Assembly (NCBI GenBank): GCA_013177855.1 | Contig: JABLYA010000001.1 | Location: 1,163,231 to 1,227,230, forward strand | Length of the DNA stretch: 64,000 nucleotides | Direction: 5' to 3' | DNA from: Ignavibacteria bacterium | GTDB taxonomy: Bacteria > Bacteroidota > Ignavibacteria > Ch128b | Part shown: positions 19,253 to 27,991 of the stretch, piece after piece | Layout of the letters: each line of letters starts with the position of its first letter | Position numbering within the stretch: the stretch's first letter is position 1 | Translations under genes and position numbers: made by a program | Notes under the pieces: generated by a model | The model's database searches: none | What the model was told of the DNA's origin: nothing | Seen by the model: the letters and a program-made list of their open reading frames with translations, nothing else

Positions 19253-19933
19253 TCATCTTTCCTTTTCAGTAAAAATTTTATCATCAATTCCCCTGTTTAC
19301 AATGTAATTTGTGTAATTCAAAATTATTGAACCCGATTTAGGAGAGTCATCTAATATCTTTAAATCTTTATCTAATTTTCTCTGGCGAATCATTCTCAAG
19401 TTTTTGATTTCAAAATCAACTTTTAATTTTTCAGGCAGCCAATACTTTCCATCAATTAGTTTATTAAAAAACTCTGCCTCAATTTTACCTGATCGTGAAT
19501 TTATGCCGCTTAACTTTCTTATTGTATAGTTAGATGAGTTTATCCATAAAGTTACTACTTCTTCACTTTCTGGATTATTTGGAATTACTTTTATTATGAA
19601 ATGTTTTATGTTATCTATTTCCGTTTCACCGATGTATACACTTGAAAAATCTTGCTTAAACAACATATCGGGACCAAATCTAATTGCCTGCTTAGGCAAA
19701 AGCATAAAACTTTTTGATTCAACTTTGAATTTATCTGGTTTCTTAAAATAAATTTTCGCTTGAAGTTCTGGTATTACTGCATCTGGGAAATCAACTTTAC
19801 CTTTCACATCAACAACATAATCCTGAATAACATCAAAATTCATTTTTACTTTTTCTAAGATCTTATCGGCATTTGTACTCTGCGCCAGAACAATTTGACT
19901 TAAAAGAATCAAAAATGTTAAAAACTTTTTCAT
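19253..19933 (-). CDS. outer-membrane lipoprotein-sorting-like protein (LolA/LolB superfamily)
   Basis: The 226-residue protein has a signal peptide (MKKFLTFLILLSQIVLAQS). A LolA-like half-barrel follows, with DVIQDYVVDVKGKVDFPD, IYFKKPDKFKVES and VTLWINSSNYTIRKLSG. COG2834 members bind lipids or lipoproteins in the periplasm. It lies eight bases downstream of an ABC-2 permease and its ATPase on the same strand, so it may act with that exporter. The classic LolA role is uncertain because this gene is not near lolCDE. Confidence 0.75.
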   Translation of the reverse strand: MKKFLTFLILLSQIVLAQSTNADKILEKVKMNFDVIQDYVVDVKGKVDFPDAVIPELQAKIYFKKPDKFKVESKSFMLLPKQAIRFGPDMLFKQDFSSVYIGETEIDNIKHFIIKVIPNNPESEEVVTLWINSSNYTIRKLSGINSRSGKIEAEFFNKLIDGKYWLPEKLKVDFEIKNLRMIRQRKLDKDLKILDDSPKSGSIILNYTNYIVNRGIDDKIFTEKER

Positions 19934-19941
19934 ACCGGTTC

Positions 19942-20781
19942 CTATGTTAGAATATCTTTTTTACGAAATGTAAAAAGTGTAATTGCAAAGAATAAAATAA
20001 TATGTCCAATTAAAACCGAAATCGATTCTAAAATCTTTTTCCAATCAACTGGATACTCAAAAAAATCTAACCAAACAGTCATATACTTTGTAAACAAATA
20101 AGGCGAAATCTTTTCGAAGATTTCAAATGGGAGTTGATTAATTATCAGGAAAATTACAATTACAGCCATTGTTCCAACGATAGGACCAATTGCATTATTA
20201 ACAAAAGATGAAAATAATGCACCAAGACTAACAACAAGACACATTGAAATAAAAGCAGAAAGATAAGCTAAAACAAACCTCCATAAAATGTCGTGCTCTG
20301 AAATAACGATAAATTTATCAATTAGAATTAATAAGTCACCAGATCCAAGTGAAACAAGAGAAGGAATTAGAGACATAAATGCAAAAAATAAAATGAACAC
20401 AAATGCATAAATAAATCCAGCAATAAATTTTGAAATTACAATCATTTCTCTGCTTACAGGTCTGGTCAAAAGCATTCGATAAGTTCCTGCAGTCCCTTCA
20501 CCAGCAAAAAGATCACCAGCAACAAGAGTAATAAAAAAAGGAACATGAACAATTATTAATTGAAAAACCAAGAAAGCGACAAACCAACCATTAAGCAAAT
20601 TTCCAACTATTAAAAAGTCATCGCCAAGTGAACGACTCAAATTTCTTAAATAAAAGTTTCCGCTGATGCTTATTCCATAAATCATAATTGGAATAAATAC
20701 ACCAAAAGCAGCAAAACCTATATAAGTTCTCCACTTCTTGAAAATTTTATAAAGCTCAATTGAAATCAGAGAAAAAATCAT
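19942..20781 (-). CDS. ABC-2 type transporter permease
   Basis: The 279-residue integral membrane protein has about six hydrophobic helices. The N-terminus (MIFSLISIELYKIFKKWRTY) is the usual cytoplasmic lead-in of ABC-2 permeases. GEGTAGTYRMLLTRPVSREM (about residues 91-110) is the coupling-helix region conserved in NatB/YhaP-like subunits. It overlaps the ATPase stop by four bases (ATGA), so the two are translationally coupled. The substrate is unknown. Confidence 0.85.
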   Translation of the reverse strand: MIFSLISIELYKIFKKWRTYIGFAAFGVFIPIMIYGISISGNFYLRNLSRSLGDDFLIVGNLLNGWFVAFLVFQLIIVHVPFFITLVAGDLFAGEGTAGTYRMLLTRPVSREMIVISKFIAGFIYAFVFILFFAFMSLIPSLVSLGSGDLLILIDKFIVISEHDILWRFVLAYLSAFISMCLVVSLGALFSSFVNNAIGPIVGTMAVIVIFLIINQLPFEIFEKISPYLFTKYMTVWLDFFEYPVDWKKILESISVLIGHIILFFAITLFTFRKKDILT

Positions 20782-21698
20782 TTTTCATTTCCTCGGGTAA
20801 TTTCTAAAAAGAATTCTTCAAGTGTTCTTTGGGGTCGAAACCAATAAACATCAATACCATTTGTTACAAATATTTTATTTAAATCGTGAGCAGGTATTTT
20901 ATTTGAAAGAATTTTTAATCTTCCATCCTCAATCTTGAAATCTTGTTCTTCAACTAAATTTAGACTTGACAAAAGCTTTAACGAATTATCCAGATTTGAA
21001 ACTTCAAAGAGATATATTGATTTGCTTGCATCCAATAAATCTTTCACATTGCCTTCAATAACTTTCTTTCCTTTATTGATGATGATCATTCGATTCGCAA
21101 CCTGTTCAATTTCATATAAAAGATGAGATGAAAGCAATATAGTCTTTCCTTTATCCCTGGAAAGTCTAACAATTAAATCTCGAATTTCTTTCATTCCAAA
21201 AGGATCAAGACCTGTTGTTGGTTCATCTAAAATTATAAGCTCGGGATCGTGAAGTAAAGCTTGAGCGATACCGAGCCTTTGCTTCATACCATGAGAGAAA
21301 GTTTTAACTTTACTATTCCAACGATTTGAAAGACCTACAAAATCCAGAATATCCATTATTTGTTTTTTTGTTGGATGAATTCCATAAAGGCGTGCAAGAA
21401 TTTCAAGATTTTTGAAGGCAGTTAGATAGAGATAAAAATCAGGGCTCTCAACTATTGCACCAACTTTTCGAAGAACTTTTTTATTGGTTGGTGAAAGTTT
21501 TTCACCAAAAAGAAAAATTTCTCCATCATCAGGGTAAATTAAAGTCGTTAACATTCTAATGGTTGTACTTTTACCAGCTCCGTTTGGACCAAGAAAACTA
21601 AAAACATCACCTTTATAAACTTCAAGGTCTAAATTATCTACAGCAATAAGTTTTTTGAATCGCTTAGTTAATTTTTTGGTCTGAAGTACAATTTCCAT
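20778..21698 (-). CDS. ABC transporter ATP-binding protein
   Basis: The 306-residue ATPase starts at the ATG at 21698; a TTG at 21719 would add seven residues but has no better support. Walker A is GPNGAGKST, the signature is FSHGMKQRLG, and Walker B is LIILDEPTTGLDP followed by the switch-His region SSHLLYEIEQ. The C-terminal ~80 residues are the usual DUF4162-type extension of ABC-2 exporter ATPases (FRPQRTLEEFFLEITRG). It forms an exporter with the overlapping downstream permease and possibly the LolA-like protein. Confidence 0.92.
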   Translation of the reverse strand: MEIVLQTKKLTKRFKKLIAVDNLDLEVYKGDVFSFLGPNGAGKSTTIRMLTTLIYPDDGEIFLFGEKLSPTNKKVLRKVGAIVESPDFYLYLTAFKNLEILARLYGIHPTKKQIMDILDFVGLSNRWNSKVKTFSHGMKQRLGIAQALLHDPELIILDEPTTGLDPFGMKEIRDLIVRLSRDKGKTILLSSHLLYEIEQVANRMIIINKGKKVIEGNVKDLLDASKSIYLFEVSNLDNSLKLLSSLNLVEEQDFKIEDGRLKILSNKIPAHDLNKIFVTNGIDVYWFRPQRTLEEFFLEITRGNEK

Positions 21699-22062
21699 AT
21701 CGCAAAATTTTTGTTCCAAAGCTAAATAATTTTATAGTAATAAATAATGAAATAAAATTGACCTGATTAAATCATTTATTATTAGCATTAGCCATTCAAG
21801 AATAAATTTTCTCAGATCGTACTAAGATTATATATGTTTGATTCAACGCCTTTCTGATTTAGAAAATTTTTACTTTTAATTTATCGAATAGAAATTTGAA
21901 AAAGCATTTTGTTTCATTGCAAGAATGAACTAATAATTTATGACTTGCACGATATTCTTTGTAAATCATTTTTTATAAAATCACCTTAACTAATGTTTCA
22001 ACATCTAATAATTTTAATTAGCAAAATATCATTGCGGTATTTTAAAAACAGCCTTCTAATCC
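21699..22062. other. gene-free gap between divergent genes
   Basis: This AT-rich spacer separates the ABC exporter from the Ig-like lipoprotein. No reading frame, tRNA or hairpin stands out. The right end leads into the promoter-like sequence at 22063-22091. Confidence 0.4.
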
Positions 22063-22091
22063 TTGACATTCAATATAATCTATCATAAAAT
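22063..22091 (+). promoter_or_regulatory. sigma70-like promoter of the Ig-like lipoprotein gene
   Basis: TTGACA at 22063-22068 is followed after exactly 17 bases by TAAAAT at 22086-22091, 34 bases before the chosen ATG. A nearer TATAAT at 22074 is spaced only five bases from the -35 and is not the partner. Confidence 0.55.
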
Positions 22092-22124
22092 TGAATAAGA
22101 TTAAAATAATTAAGGTTGATAAAG

Positions 22125-23513
22125 ATGAAACAAAACAGAATCCTCGTCCTAAGTTTTATTTTCATTTTAATGCTTTTCTATTTTTCAAGTTGTGGTAAAT
22201 CACCAACTCAACCAGAAACGCCAACACTTGAAAGTGTAACATTAAACGGTCAGGTTATTGATTTTGAGACTGGACAAGCAATCGAGAATGCAGCTGTAAA
22301 GATTTTAGCCGACACAACGCAATATGGAACAACCACTGATGCCAATGGAAAATTTTCCAAAACAATTCAGATATCAAAAAGTTTAGATTTAATTGTTGTA
22401 GCGTCAAAGGAAAATTATAAAAGTGATTCAACAAAAGTCTTTGCAGTCCCCGGAAGAACCATTGATGTTCCTACACTTAAAATTGAGAGAATAAAAACAA
22501 CCTCAACGAGTGGACAACCTGCAAGCATTGTTTTAGTAAATCAAACCTTCCCTTCGATAGGAGTAAAAGAAAGTGGAGATAATGAAACCACAACTCTTAC
22601 ATTTGAAGTTCGTGATTCGAGTGGCAATCCAATAGGTATAGACAAATCTGTTACAGTTAATTTCACTCTGGGTGCGAATCCCGGCGGAGGAATTATTGTT
22701 GATCCTCCATCTAAAAAAACAAACAGCGAAGGAAAAGTGTCAGTTAATATTACAAGCGGGACCATTGCAGGAGTTGTACAAATTATTGCAGAAATAAATC
22801 TTGGGACAAAAATTATCAGATCAAAACCAGTAAATATTGCAATTCACGGTGGATTGCCCGATTACAATCATTTTTCAATTGCAGCTGAATATCACAATGT
22901 TCCAGGTTTAGTTAAGTATGGTTTTACAGATAATATAACTGCTTATGTTGGTGATAAATATTCAAATCCTGTAAAACCAAACACAATAGTTTACTTCTCA
23001 ACCACCGGCGGGATAATACAAGGGTCAGCGATAACAAACGAATTAGGAACCGCAACAGCAACTTTGTTAACCGCACTTCCAGCTCCAATTCATCCAACAC
23101 TTGGACCTGGATTTGCCACCATTAGAGCTTCAACTGCTGATGAAAATAATCAAACAATCTCAAGAGAAATTGTGATTTTATTTTCCGGGCATCCGCAATT
23201 AACAATTTCTCCAACTACAATTGATGTTCCTAATGGTGGTTCACAAACTTTCACATATACCGTAGCTGATTTGAATGGCAATCCAATTGCTTCAGGAAAT
23301 ACAATCTCAGTAACAGTTGAGGGAAATGTAAAAGCTCAGGGTGATGTAAGCATTAATATGCCCGATACTCAGAGCAGAAGCTGGACACAATTCAGCTTTA
23401 CACTTATAGATGCTGATCCAGAAAAATTTGATCCTCAACCTGTAACAGTCAAAATTGAAGTAGATGGTGTGAATGGTAAAAACTCTATTTCTATTTCCGG
23501 TACATCAAGGTAA
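22125..23513 (+). CDS. lipoprotein with carboxypeptidase-regulatory-like and Ig-like (Big-1 type) domains
   Basis: The ATG at 22125 was chosen over a TTG three codons upstream. A lipoprotein signal ends at Cys23 (FYFSSC), so the protein is lipid-anchored. Residues about 35-115 form a carboxypeptidase-regulatory-like beta-sandwich (LNGQVIDFETGQAIENAAVK). Two or three Ig-like repeats follow, of the bacterial invasin/Big-1 type (VRDSSGNPIGIDKSVTVNF, NSEGKVSVNITSGTIAG, DNITAYVGDKYSNPVKPNT). The 462-residue protein probably projects from the outer membrane and serves an adhesive or structural role; no ligand can be inferred. Confidence 0.8.
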   Translation: MKQNRILVLSFIFILMLFYFSSCGKSPTQPETPTLESVTLNGQVIDFETGQAIENAAVKILADTTQYGTTTDANGKFSKTIQISKSLDLIVVASKENYKSDSTKVFAVPGRTIDVPTLKIERIKTTSTSGQPASIVLVNQTFPSIGVKESGDNETTTLTFEVRDSSGNPIGIDKSVTVNFTLGANPGGGIIVDPPSKKTNSEGKVSVNITSGTIAGVVQIIAEINLGTKIIRSKPVNIAIHGGLPDYNHFSIAAEYHNVPGLVKYGFTDNITAYVGDKYSNPVKPNTIVYFSTTGGIIQGSAITNELGTATATLLTALPAPIHPTLGPGFATIRASTADENNQTISREIVILFSGHPQLTISPTTIDVPNGGSQTFTYTVADLNGNPIASGNTISVTVEGNVKAQGDVSINMPDTQSRSWTQFSFTLIDADPEKFDPQPVTVKIEVDGVNGKNSISISGTSR

Positions 23514-23524
23514 TGGTTTAAACA

Positions 23525-23893
23525 ATGAGTAATCTCATCCAAATTTTAATTTTAGTTTTAATCGGATTAATAACCGGAGGGCTTAGTGGACTTCTTGGCA
23601 TTGGCGGAGGGATTATTGTAATTCCAGCACTTGTCCTTCTTCTTAACTTTTCACAGAAATTAGCTCAAGGAACATCTCTGGCTATGCTTTTACCTCCAAT
23701 TGGTTTACTTGCAGCTTATAATTATTACAAAGCCGGATATGTCGATGTAAAGTCTGCGGTAATTCTAATTACAACTTTTATTATTGGAAGCTACATTTCT
23801 TCTTATTGGGCTGTAAATCTGCCAGAAAACATCATAAAAAAAATCTTTGCTGTCTTTCTGATAATTTATGCTGTAAAAATCTTGCTCGAATAA
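23525..23893 (+). CDS. half-size TSUP (TauE/SafE) family membrane protein
   Basis: The 122-residue protein has about four hydrophobic helices and one copy of the TSUP repeat: GGLSGLLGIGGGIIVIPALVLLL at residues 18-40, then AQGTSLAMLLPPIGLLAA. Full-length TSUP proteins have two such repeats (~250 residues), so this single-repeat form would need to dimerise. It ends cleanly with IIYAVKILLE and shows no frame break, so it looks complete rather than truncated. The family moves sulfite, sulfonates or organic anions; the substrate here is unknown. Its stop codon abuts the convergent feoB stop with no gap. Confidence 0.82.
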   Translation: MSNLIQILILVLIGLITGGLSGLLGIGGGIIVIPALVLLLNFSQKLAQGTSLAMLLPPIGLLAAYNYYKAGYVDVKSAVILITTFIIGSYISSYWAVNLPENIIKKIFAVFLIIYAVKILLE

Positions 23894-25273
23894 TCACATA
23901 AAAAACATTCCAATACGATAAACTAGAAAACAAACAAAAAAGGCGATTGTTAAGGGTAAGAAGTTAGAGATAATTGTCCATTTCACACTTCGCGTCTCTT
24001 TGTAAATAGTCCAGGTTGTGGTCGAGCAGGGATAATGAAGAAGTGAAAAAAGCATTAAACAAATTGCTGTAAGAACTGTCCATTCATTTTGTAAGAATAA
24101 TTCCTTTAACTGGGCAAGGTCAAGTTCAACCATTTTACTCTGAGAAGAGTAAATCATTATGATAGTTGGAATGATAATTTCATTGGCAGGGATAGCAATT
24201 ATATAAGCTAAAAGAATTGCTCCATCAAGTCCAATGGCTTTACCAATTGGATTAAGAAAGTCAACACCATAGGACATTAAAGTTCTTCCATCAACACTAA
24301 TATTCCCAAGCAACCAGATTAATCCGCCTGCCGGTGCAGCCATAGTAATTGCTCTTCCAAGAACAAAAAGAGTTCGATCAATGAAAGATGTGTAAAGTAT
24401 TCGAAGAATCTGAGGTTTTCTGTAAGGCGGTAATTCTAATTTAAATGCAGAAGGTTCTCCTTTTAATAAAGTATTGCTCAATAATTTTGAGACTAAAAGA
24501 GTAATCAAAATTCCGAATAAAGTTACACCGACCACAGTCCCTGCTGCAACAAACGAAGAAATACTTGCTGGGAATGAGGCAGCGACAAAAATTGTTGCAA
24601 GCATAATGATTAGCGGCCATCTTCCGTTGCAAGGGACGAAATTATTAGTAAGAATTGCAATTAATCTTTCTCTTGGTGAATCAATTATTCTTGTTGATAC
24701 AACACCGGCGGCATTGCAGCCAAAGCCCATTCCCATTGTCAAAGCCTGTTTACCATGCGCACCAGCCCATTTGAAAAGTTTATCAAGATTAAAAGCTACT
24801 CTTGGCAGGTAACCAGCATCTTCAAGAATTGTAAATATTGGGAAGAAAATCGCCATCGGTGGAAGCATTACTGAGACGACCCATGCAGTTGCTCGATAAA
24901 CACCATCAACTAAAAATCCAGTTAACCAGGAAGGCGCATTAATGAAATTAAAAAACAATTTCAGTTTGTCTTCAATCCAGAACAATCCAGTTGCCAGTAA
25001 TTCAGATGGATAGTTAGCTCCTTTTATTGTTAAGAAAAAGACGCCTGCCAACAAAAGAAGCATCAACGGAAAACCAAAATACTTTGAAGTTAAAAGTTGA
25101 TCTAACTTTAATTCAAATTGATGAATACCTTCAGATTTTTTTCTTACGCTTCTCGAAACAACTTTACTTGCATGGATATAAATTTCTTCAACAAGTTCAT
25201 CATCAATTTTACTGCGAATTATAGGATCACAACTATCAGCAATTTCAAGTATGATTTTGATTTCTTCTTTCAT
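23894..25273 (-). CDS. feoB: ferrous iron transporter B, membrane (gate) subunit of a split FeoB
   Basis: The 459-residue protein has the membrane half of FeoB without the GTPase. A cytoplasmic helix region (EEIYIHASKVVSRSVRKKSE) leads into about eight to ten transmembrane segments. GFGCNAAGVVSTRIIDSPRERLIAILTNNFVPCNGR holds the conserved gate and the Cys of the putative iron path, and a second Gate motif lies near residue 335-390 (PANEIIIPTI). It overlaps the GTPase gene by four bases (ATGA), so the two halves are coupled but not fused. Confidence 0.9.
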   Translation of the reverse strand: MKEEIKIILEIADSCDPIIRSKIDDELVEEIYIHASKVVSRSVRKKSEGIHQFELKLDQLLTSKYFGFPLMLLLLAGVFFLTIKGANYPSELLATGLFWIEDKLKLFFNFINAPSWLTGFLVDGVYRATAWVVSVMLPPMAIFFPIFTILEDAGYLPRVAFNLDKLFKWAGAHGKQALTMGMGFGCNAAGVVSTRIIDSPRERLIAILTNNFVPCNGRWPLIIMLATIFVAASFPASISSFVAAGTVVGVTLFGILITLLVSKLLSNTLLKGEPSAFKLELPPYRKPQILRILYTSFIDRTLFVLGRAITMAAPAGGLIWLLGNISVDGRTLMSYGVDFLNPIGKAIGLDGAILLAYIIAIPANEIIIPTIIMIYSSQSKMVELDLAQLKELFLQNEWTVLTAICLMLFSLLHYPCSTTTWTIYKETRSVKWTIISNFLPLTIAFFVCFLVYRIGMFFM

Positions 25274-26052
25274 CGTAACTCACCGTTTCCATTAATTAGA
25301 CCTTTATTAATTAATTCAAGTAAGTTTCCTTGTTCAATTGCTTTTCTAATTTTCAAGTCACCCTCAAGTAATCTGAGAGCAATCCACTCACTGGCATAAA
25401 GTCCAGGAAAAGTTTTTTCAATTAAAGGAACAAGTTGATTTAATTTTTCTTGTATTTCTTTCTTATGTTGAATTTTTATCGGTTTAGGTTTTAAAATTCT
25501 ATTCGACACCAGATGAATTTTTTCTTTTAGTTCATCAATACCTTCGCCTGAACGTGCATTTGTCAAAATCACAGGAATCCCCAGTTCTTTTTCAAGTGTA
25601 TCTTTATCGATCTCAATGCCTTTCCGTTTTGCTTCATCGATTAGATTCACACATAAAATACAGCGATTTGTGATCTGCATAATTTGAAAAGCTAAATTTA
25701 AATTTCTTTCCAGAACTGAAGCATCACAGACTATAACAGTTGCATCAGGATTACCGAATAGGATAAAATCTCTTGCAATCTCTTCATCTTCAGATGTTGA
25801 AAGCAAAGAATATGTTCCTGGCAAATCAATCAATGTATATTCTTCGTCCTGTATCTTAAAAACTCCTTCCGCTCTTGTTACAGTCTTTCCTGGCCAGTTT
25901 CCTGTGTGTTGCTTTAAACCTGTCAAACGATTAAAGATTGTGCTTTTCCCTGTATTTGGATTTCCAGCAAGTGCAATAACTTTATTTTCTCTTTTGGGCA
26001 AAATTTCTATTTGAACAAACTGTTCATCATTAACTTTCTTCTTCCAGAACAT
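25270..26052 (-). CDS. feoB: ferrous iron transporter B, GTPase subunit of a split FeoB
   Basis: The 260-residue protein is the N-terminal G domain plus the helical GDI-like spacer of FeoB. G1 is GNPNTGKST at residues 30-38, G2 is the QHTGNWPGKTV region, G3 is DLPGTYS near 77, and G4 is the NLIDEA segment near 136. Residues 190-260 form the spacer (ASEWIALRLLEGD). In most bacteria these domains are fused to the membrane part; here a TGA ends the protein just before it, with the downstream ATG overlapping. GTP binding would modulate Fe(II) uptake through the partner. Confidence 0.92.
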   Translation of the reverse strand: MFWKKKVNDEQFVQIEILPKRENKVIALAGNPNTGKSTIFNRLTGLKQHTGNWPGKTVTRAEGVFKIQDEEYTLIDLPGTYSLLSTSEDEEIARDFILFGNPDATVIVCDASVLERNLNLAFQIMQITNRCILCVNLIDEAKRKGIEIDKDTLEKELGIPVILTNARSGEGIDELKEKIHLVSNRILKPKPIKIQHKKEIQEKLNQLVPLIEKTFPGLYASEWIALRLLEGDLKIRKAIEQGNLLELINKGLINGNGELR

Positions 26053-26053
26053 A

Positions 26054-26287
26054 CTAATTAATTAACTCCACTTCTATTTTTTCACTTTCTTCTTTTCTTA
26101 AAGCTATGATTGTATCTCGAACAAGATATGCAACTGGATCACCAAGCGGACTTTCAAAAACCACCGATATAACAGTTCCAGGTATAAATCCGAGATCAAG
26201 CAGCCGTCTCCTGGTCAATCCGTTTAGATTTACACTTACAATCATCCCTTTTTCGCCTCTTCTCAAATCAGAAAGTTTTTTAGTCAT
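26054..26287 (-). CDS. feoA: FeoA family protein
   Basis: The 77-residue SH3-like protein has LRRGEKGMIVSVN and RRRLLDLGFIPGTVISVVF, the standard FeoA motifs. It is thought to bind and regulate FeoB. It overlaps the DtxR gene by four bases and ends one base before the FeoB GTPase gene, fixing the order dtxR-feoA-feoB(G)-feoB(M). Confidence 0.93.
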   Translation of the reverse strand: MTKKLSDLRRGEKGMIVSVNLNGLTRRRLLDLGFIPGTVISVVFESPLGDPVAYLVRDTIIALRKEESEKIEVELIN

Positions 26288-26943
26288 TTTATTTTTTCGA
26301 CAAAAATATTCTGAGATATTTTTTCGCTGATGCTGTGTTTTTTATTCTCAACATTAACAACCATTGAATTATCAAATGATCGTTTTTCGAGAACAGTAAC
26401 TTTATTTCCAACAATCAGTCCAGAATCAAAAAGATATTTAAGCAAATCTTTACTATGATCATTTACTCTTTGAATAATACCTGATTCATTTTCGCCAAGT
26501 TTATCAAGCGAAACAGCTTTTTTTAGTTTAGGTATCTTACCATTTTTTGACGGAATTGGATGACCGTGAGGATCAAATTCAGGGAAATTCATAATTTCTT
26601 CCAATCGGTCGATTAAATCGTCTGAGGAACTATGCTCAAGATTTTCCGCTTCTTCATCAATTTGATGATATGGTAATCCAATGACCTTGTAAAGAAATGT
26701 CTCCCAGATTCTATGTCTGCGGACAAGTTTAACCGCTTCATTTTTCCCTTTTTCCAATAATTGAATTCCTTTATATGGAGTATAACTCACATATTTCTCT
26801 TTAGTTAACTTCCTTAACATATCTGTAACGGCAGCATTTGATACATTAAGCTGTTCAGCAATCATAGTTGGATTTACAATTTCCAGATCCTCAAGATTTT
26901 TATAAATAACTCTTAAATAATCTTCCTTAGAAATATTACTCAT
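26284..26943 (-). CDS. DtxR/MntR family metal-dependent transcriptional regulator
   Basis: The 219-residue protein has an N-terminal winged helix (IAEQLNVSNAAVTDMLRKLTKEKYVSYTPYKGIQL). The metal-binding dimerisation domain follows (RRHRIWETFLYKVIGLPYHQIDEEAENLEHSSSDDLIDRLEEI ... DPHGHPIP), and the protein ends in a C-terminal FeoA/SH3-like domain. The His/Glu metal ligands of the family are present. It heads the feo operon, so it is presumably an iron-responsive repressor of iron uptake. AAGGAG precedes the ATG by eight bases, and an excellent palindrome lies 19-44 bases upstream. Confidence 0.92.
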   Translation of the reverse strand: MSNISKEDYLRVIYKNLEDLEIVNPTMIAEQLNVSNAAVTDMLRKLTKEKYVSYTPYKGIQLLEKGKNEAVKLVRRHRIWETFLYKVIGLPYHQIDEEAENLEHSSSDDLIDRLEEIMNFPEFDPHGHPIPSKNGKIPKLKKAVSLDKLGENESGIIQRVNDHSKDLLKYLFDSGLIVGNKVTVLEKRSFDNSMVVNVENKKHSISEKISQNIFVEKIK

Positions 26944-26961
26944 ATTTAGTCTCCTTACATA

Positions 26962-26987
26962 ATTAATTTAAGCTTACTTAAATTAAT
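26962..26987 (-). promoter_or_regulatory. palindromic operator of the dtxR-feo operon
   Basis: The sequence is a perfect inverted repeat of 11-bp arms (ATTAATTTAAG / CTTAAATTAAT) around CTTA. A second small palindrome, ACTTAAGT, follows at 26999-27006, sharing the CTTAA core. The position directly upstream of the DtxR-type gene fits an autoregulatory binding site. Confidence 0.65.
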
Positions 26988-27067
26988 ATTCAATGTAAAC
27001 TTAAGTCTATTTTTGTAATTTATTGTTTAAGAATATGGGAGAGATTGGTTATTTAATTTAGAAATGA

Positions 27068-27991
27068 TTAACTGAACAGCCCTTCACGAGTTTTGGTAGC
27101 CATAAGGTCGTGTTTTTCACGATAAGTTTGGCCAATAATTGCAGCAAGTATAAAAATTACAGAAATGATATAAAGCCACAAAGCTGTTACAATGACAAAG
27201 GCAACATTACCATAAATTCGGGAATAGTTTGCAATGTTTGTTACGTAATAAGTAAAACCTACTTGAGCCAGATGGAAAAAAACCGTTGCCCAAAAAGCCG
27301 ATACAAAATAAACTCTTTTCTTCATCTTACGATAAGGAACAAGAGAATAAATTAAAAACATCATTAAAAAAGTTAGGATGTAAGGAAGAAGACCTATTAA
27401 AAATTTATCTAAAATTGAAAAGTCTATCTTATTTAAAATTTCAATCTTGCCTAAAAAAGCCTTAAATATCTGTATGAGCGGATTAAGGAGTATTACAACC
27501 AAGAAAAAAACAAGAGTTAAAATCACCATTCCCAAATCTCTTATTTTAGCGATCAAAATGTTTTTGCCTTTTTCAATTCCATAAATATTATTCAGGATAG
27601 TTCTTAAAGTTGAAAAAAGACCGCTCGCCGTAAAGAAAAGCCCAGCAATACCAAGTGAACCAACAAGCGTTTTATATTTTATGAATTCACCTATTCTTTC
27701 AAAAAGTATTTCTTTTACTTTGTCTGAGTAATCTGAAATTGGAATCATATCGTCGATCATTAAACTTATCTGGATAAGTAATTCTTGAGATTGAAGAATT
27801 GAACCTAAAACTGAAAAAACGATCAGAACCATAGGAATTATACAAAGCAAAATATTGTATGTCATTCCTGAAGCAAAAATAAATGCATGATGTTTATCCA
27901 TCTTCTCGTAGATATTAACTGAATAAAACTTTAACCAATTCCAGAAATCTTTTAACTTTCTTTTCAAATTAAAATTGATTTTTAATTTCAT
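27068..27991 (-). CDS. YihY/BrkB family inner-membrane protein
   Basis: The 307-residue protein has about six transmembrane helices. The family motif appears in [24 protein letters not shown] (residues 33-56), and in [31 protein letters not shown] near 220-250. The family was once misassigned as RNase BN and its real function is unknown. The gene starts within the last four bases of purL and is the last of a long same-strand run. Confidence 0.88.
   Translation of the reverse strand: MKLKINFNLKRKLKDFWNWLKFYSVNIYEKMDKHHAFIFASGMTYNILLCIIPMVLIVFSVLGSILQSQELLIQISLMIDDMIPISDYSDKVKEILFERIGEFIKYKTLVGSLGIAGLFFTASGLFSTLRTILNNIYGIEKGKNILIAKIRDLGMVILTLVFFLVVILLNPLIQIFKAFLGKIEILNKIDFSILDKFLIGLLPYILTFLMMFLIYSLVPYRKMKKRVYFVSAFWATVFFHLAQVGFTYYVTNIANYSRIYGNVAFVIVTALWLYIISVIFILAAIIGQTYREKHDLMATKTREGLFS

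Noticed and set aside
22063-22079. TTGACA paired with the nearby TATAAT
   Set aside because: The spacing is only five bases; the TAAAAT 17 bases away is the workable -10.
25260-25290. Frameshift or programmed slip joining the two FeoB parts
   Set aside because: No slippery heptamer is seen, the overlap is a clean ATGA with its own ribosome-binding sequence, and both proteins end at natural domain borders.
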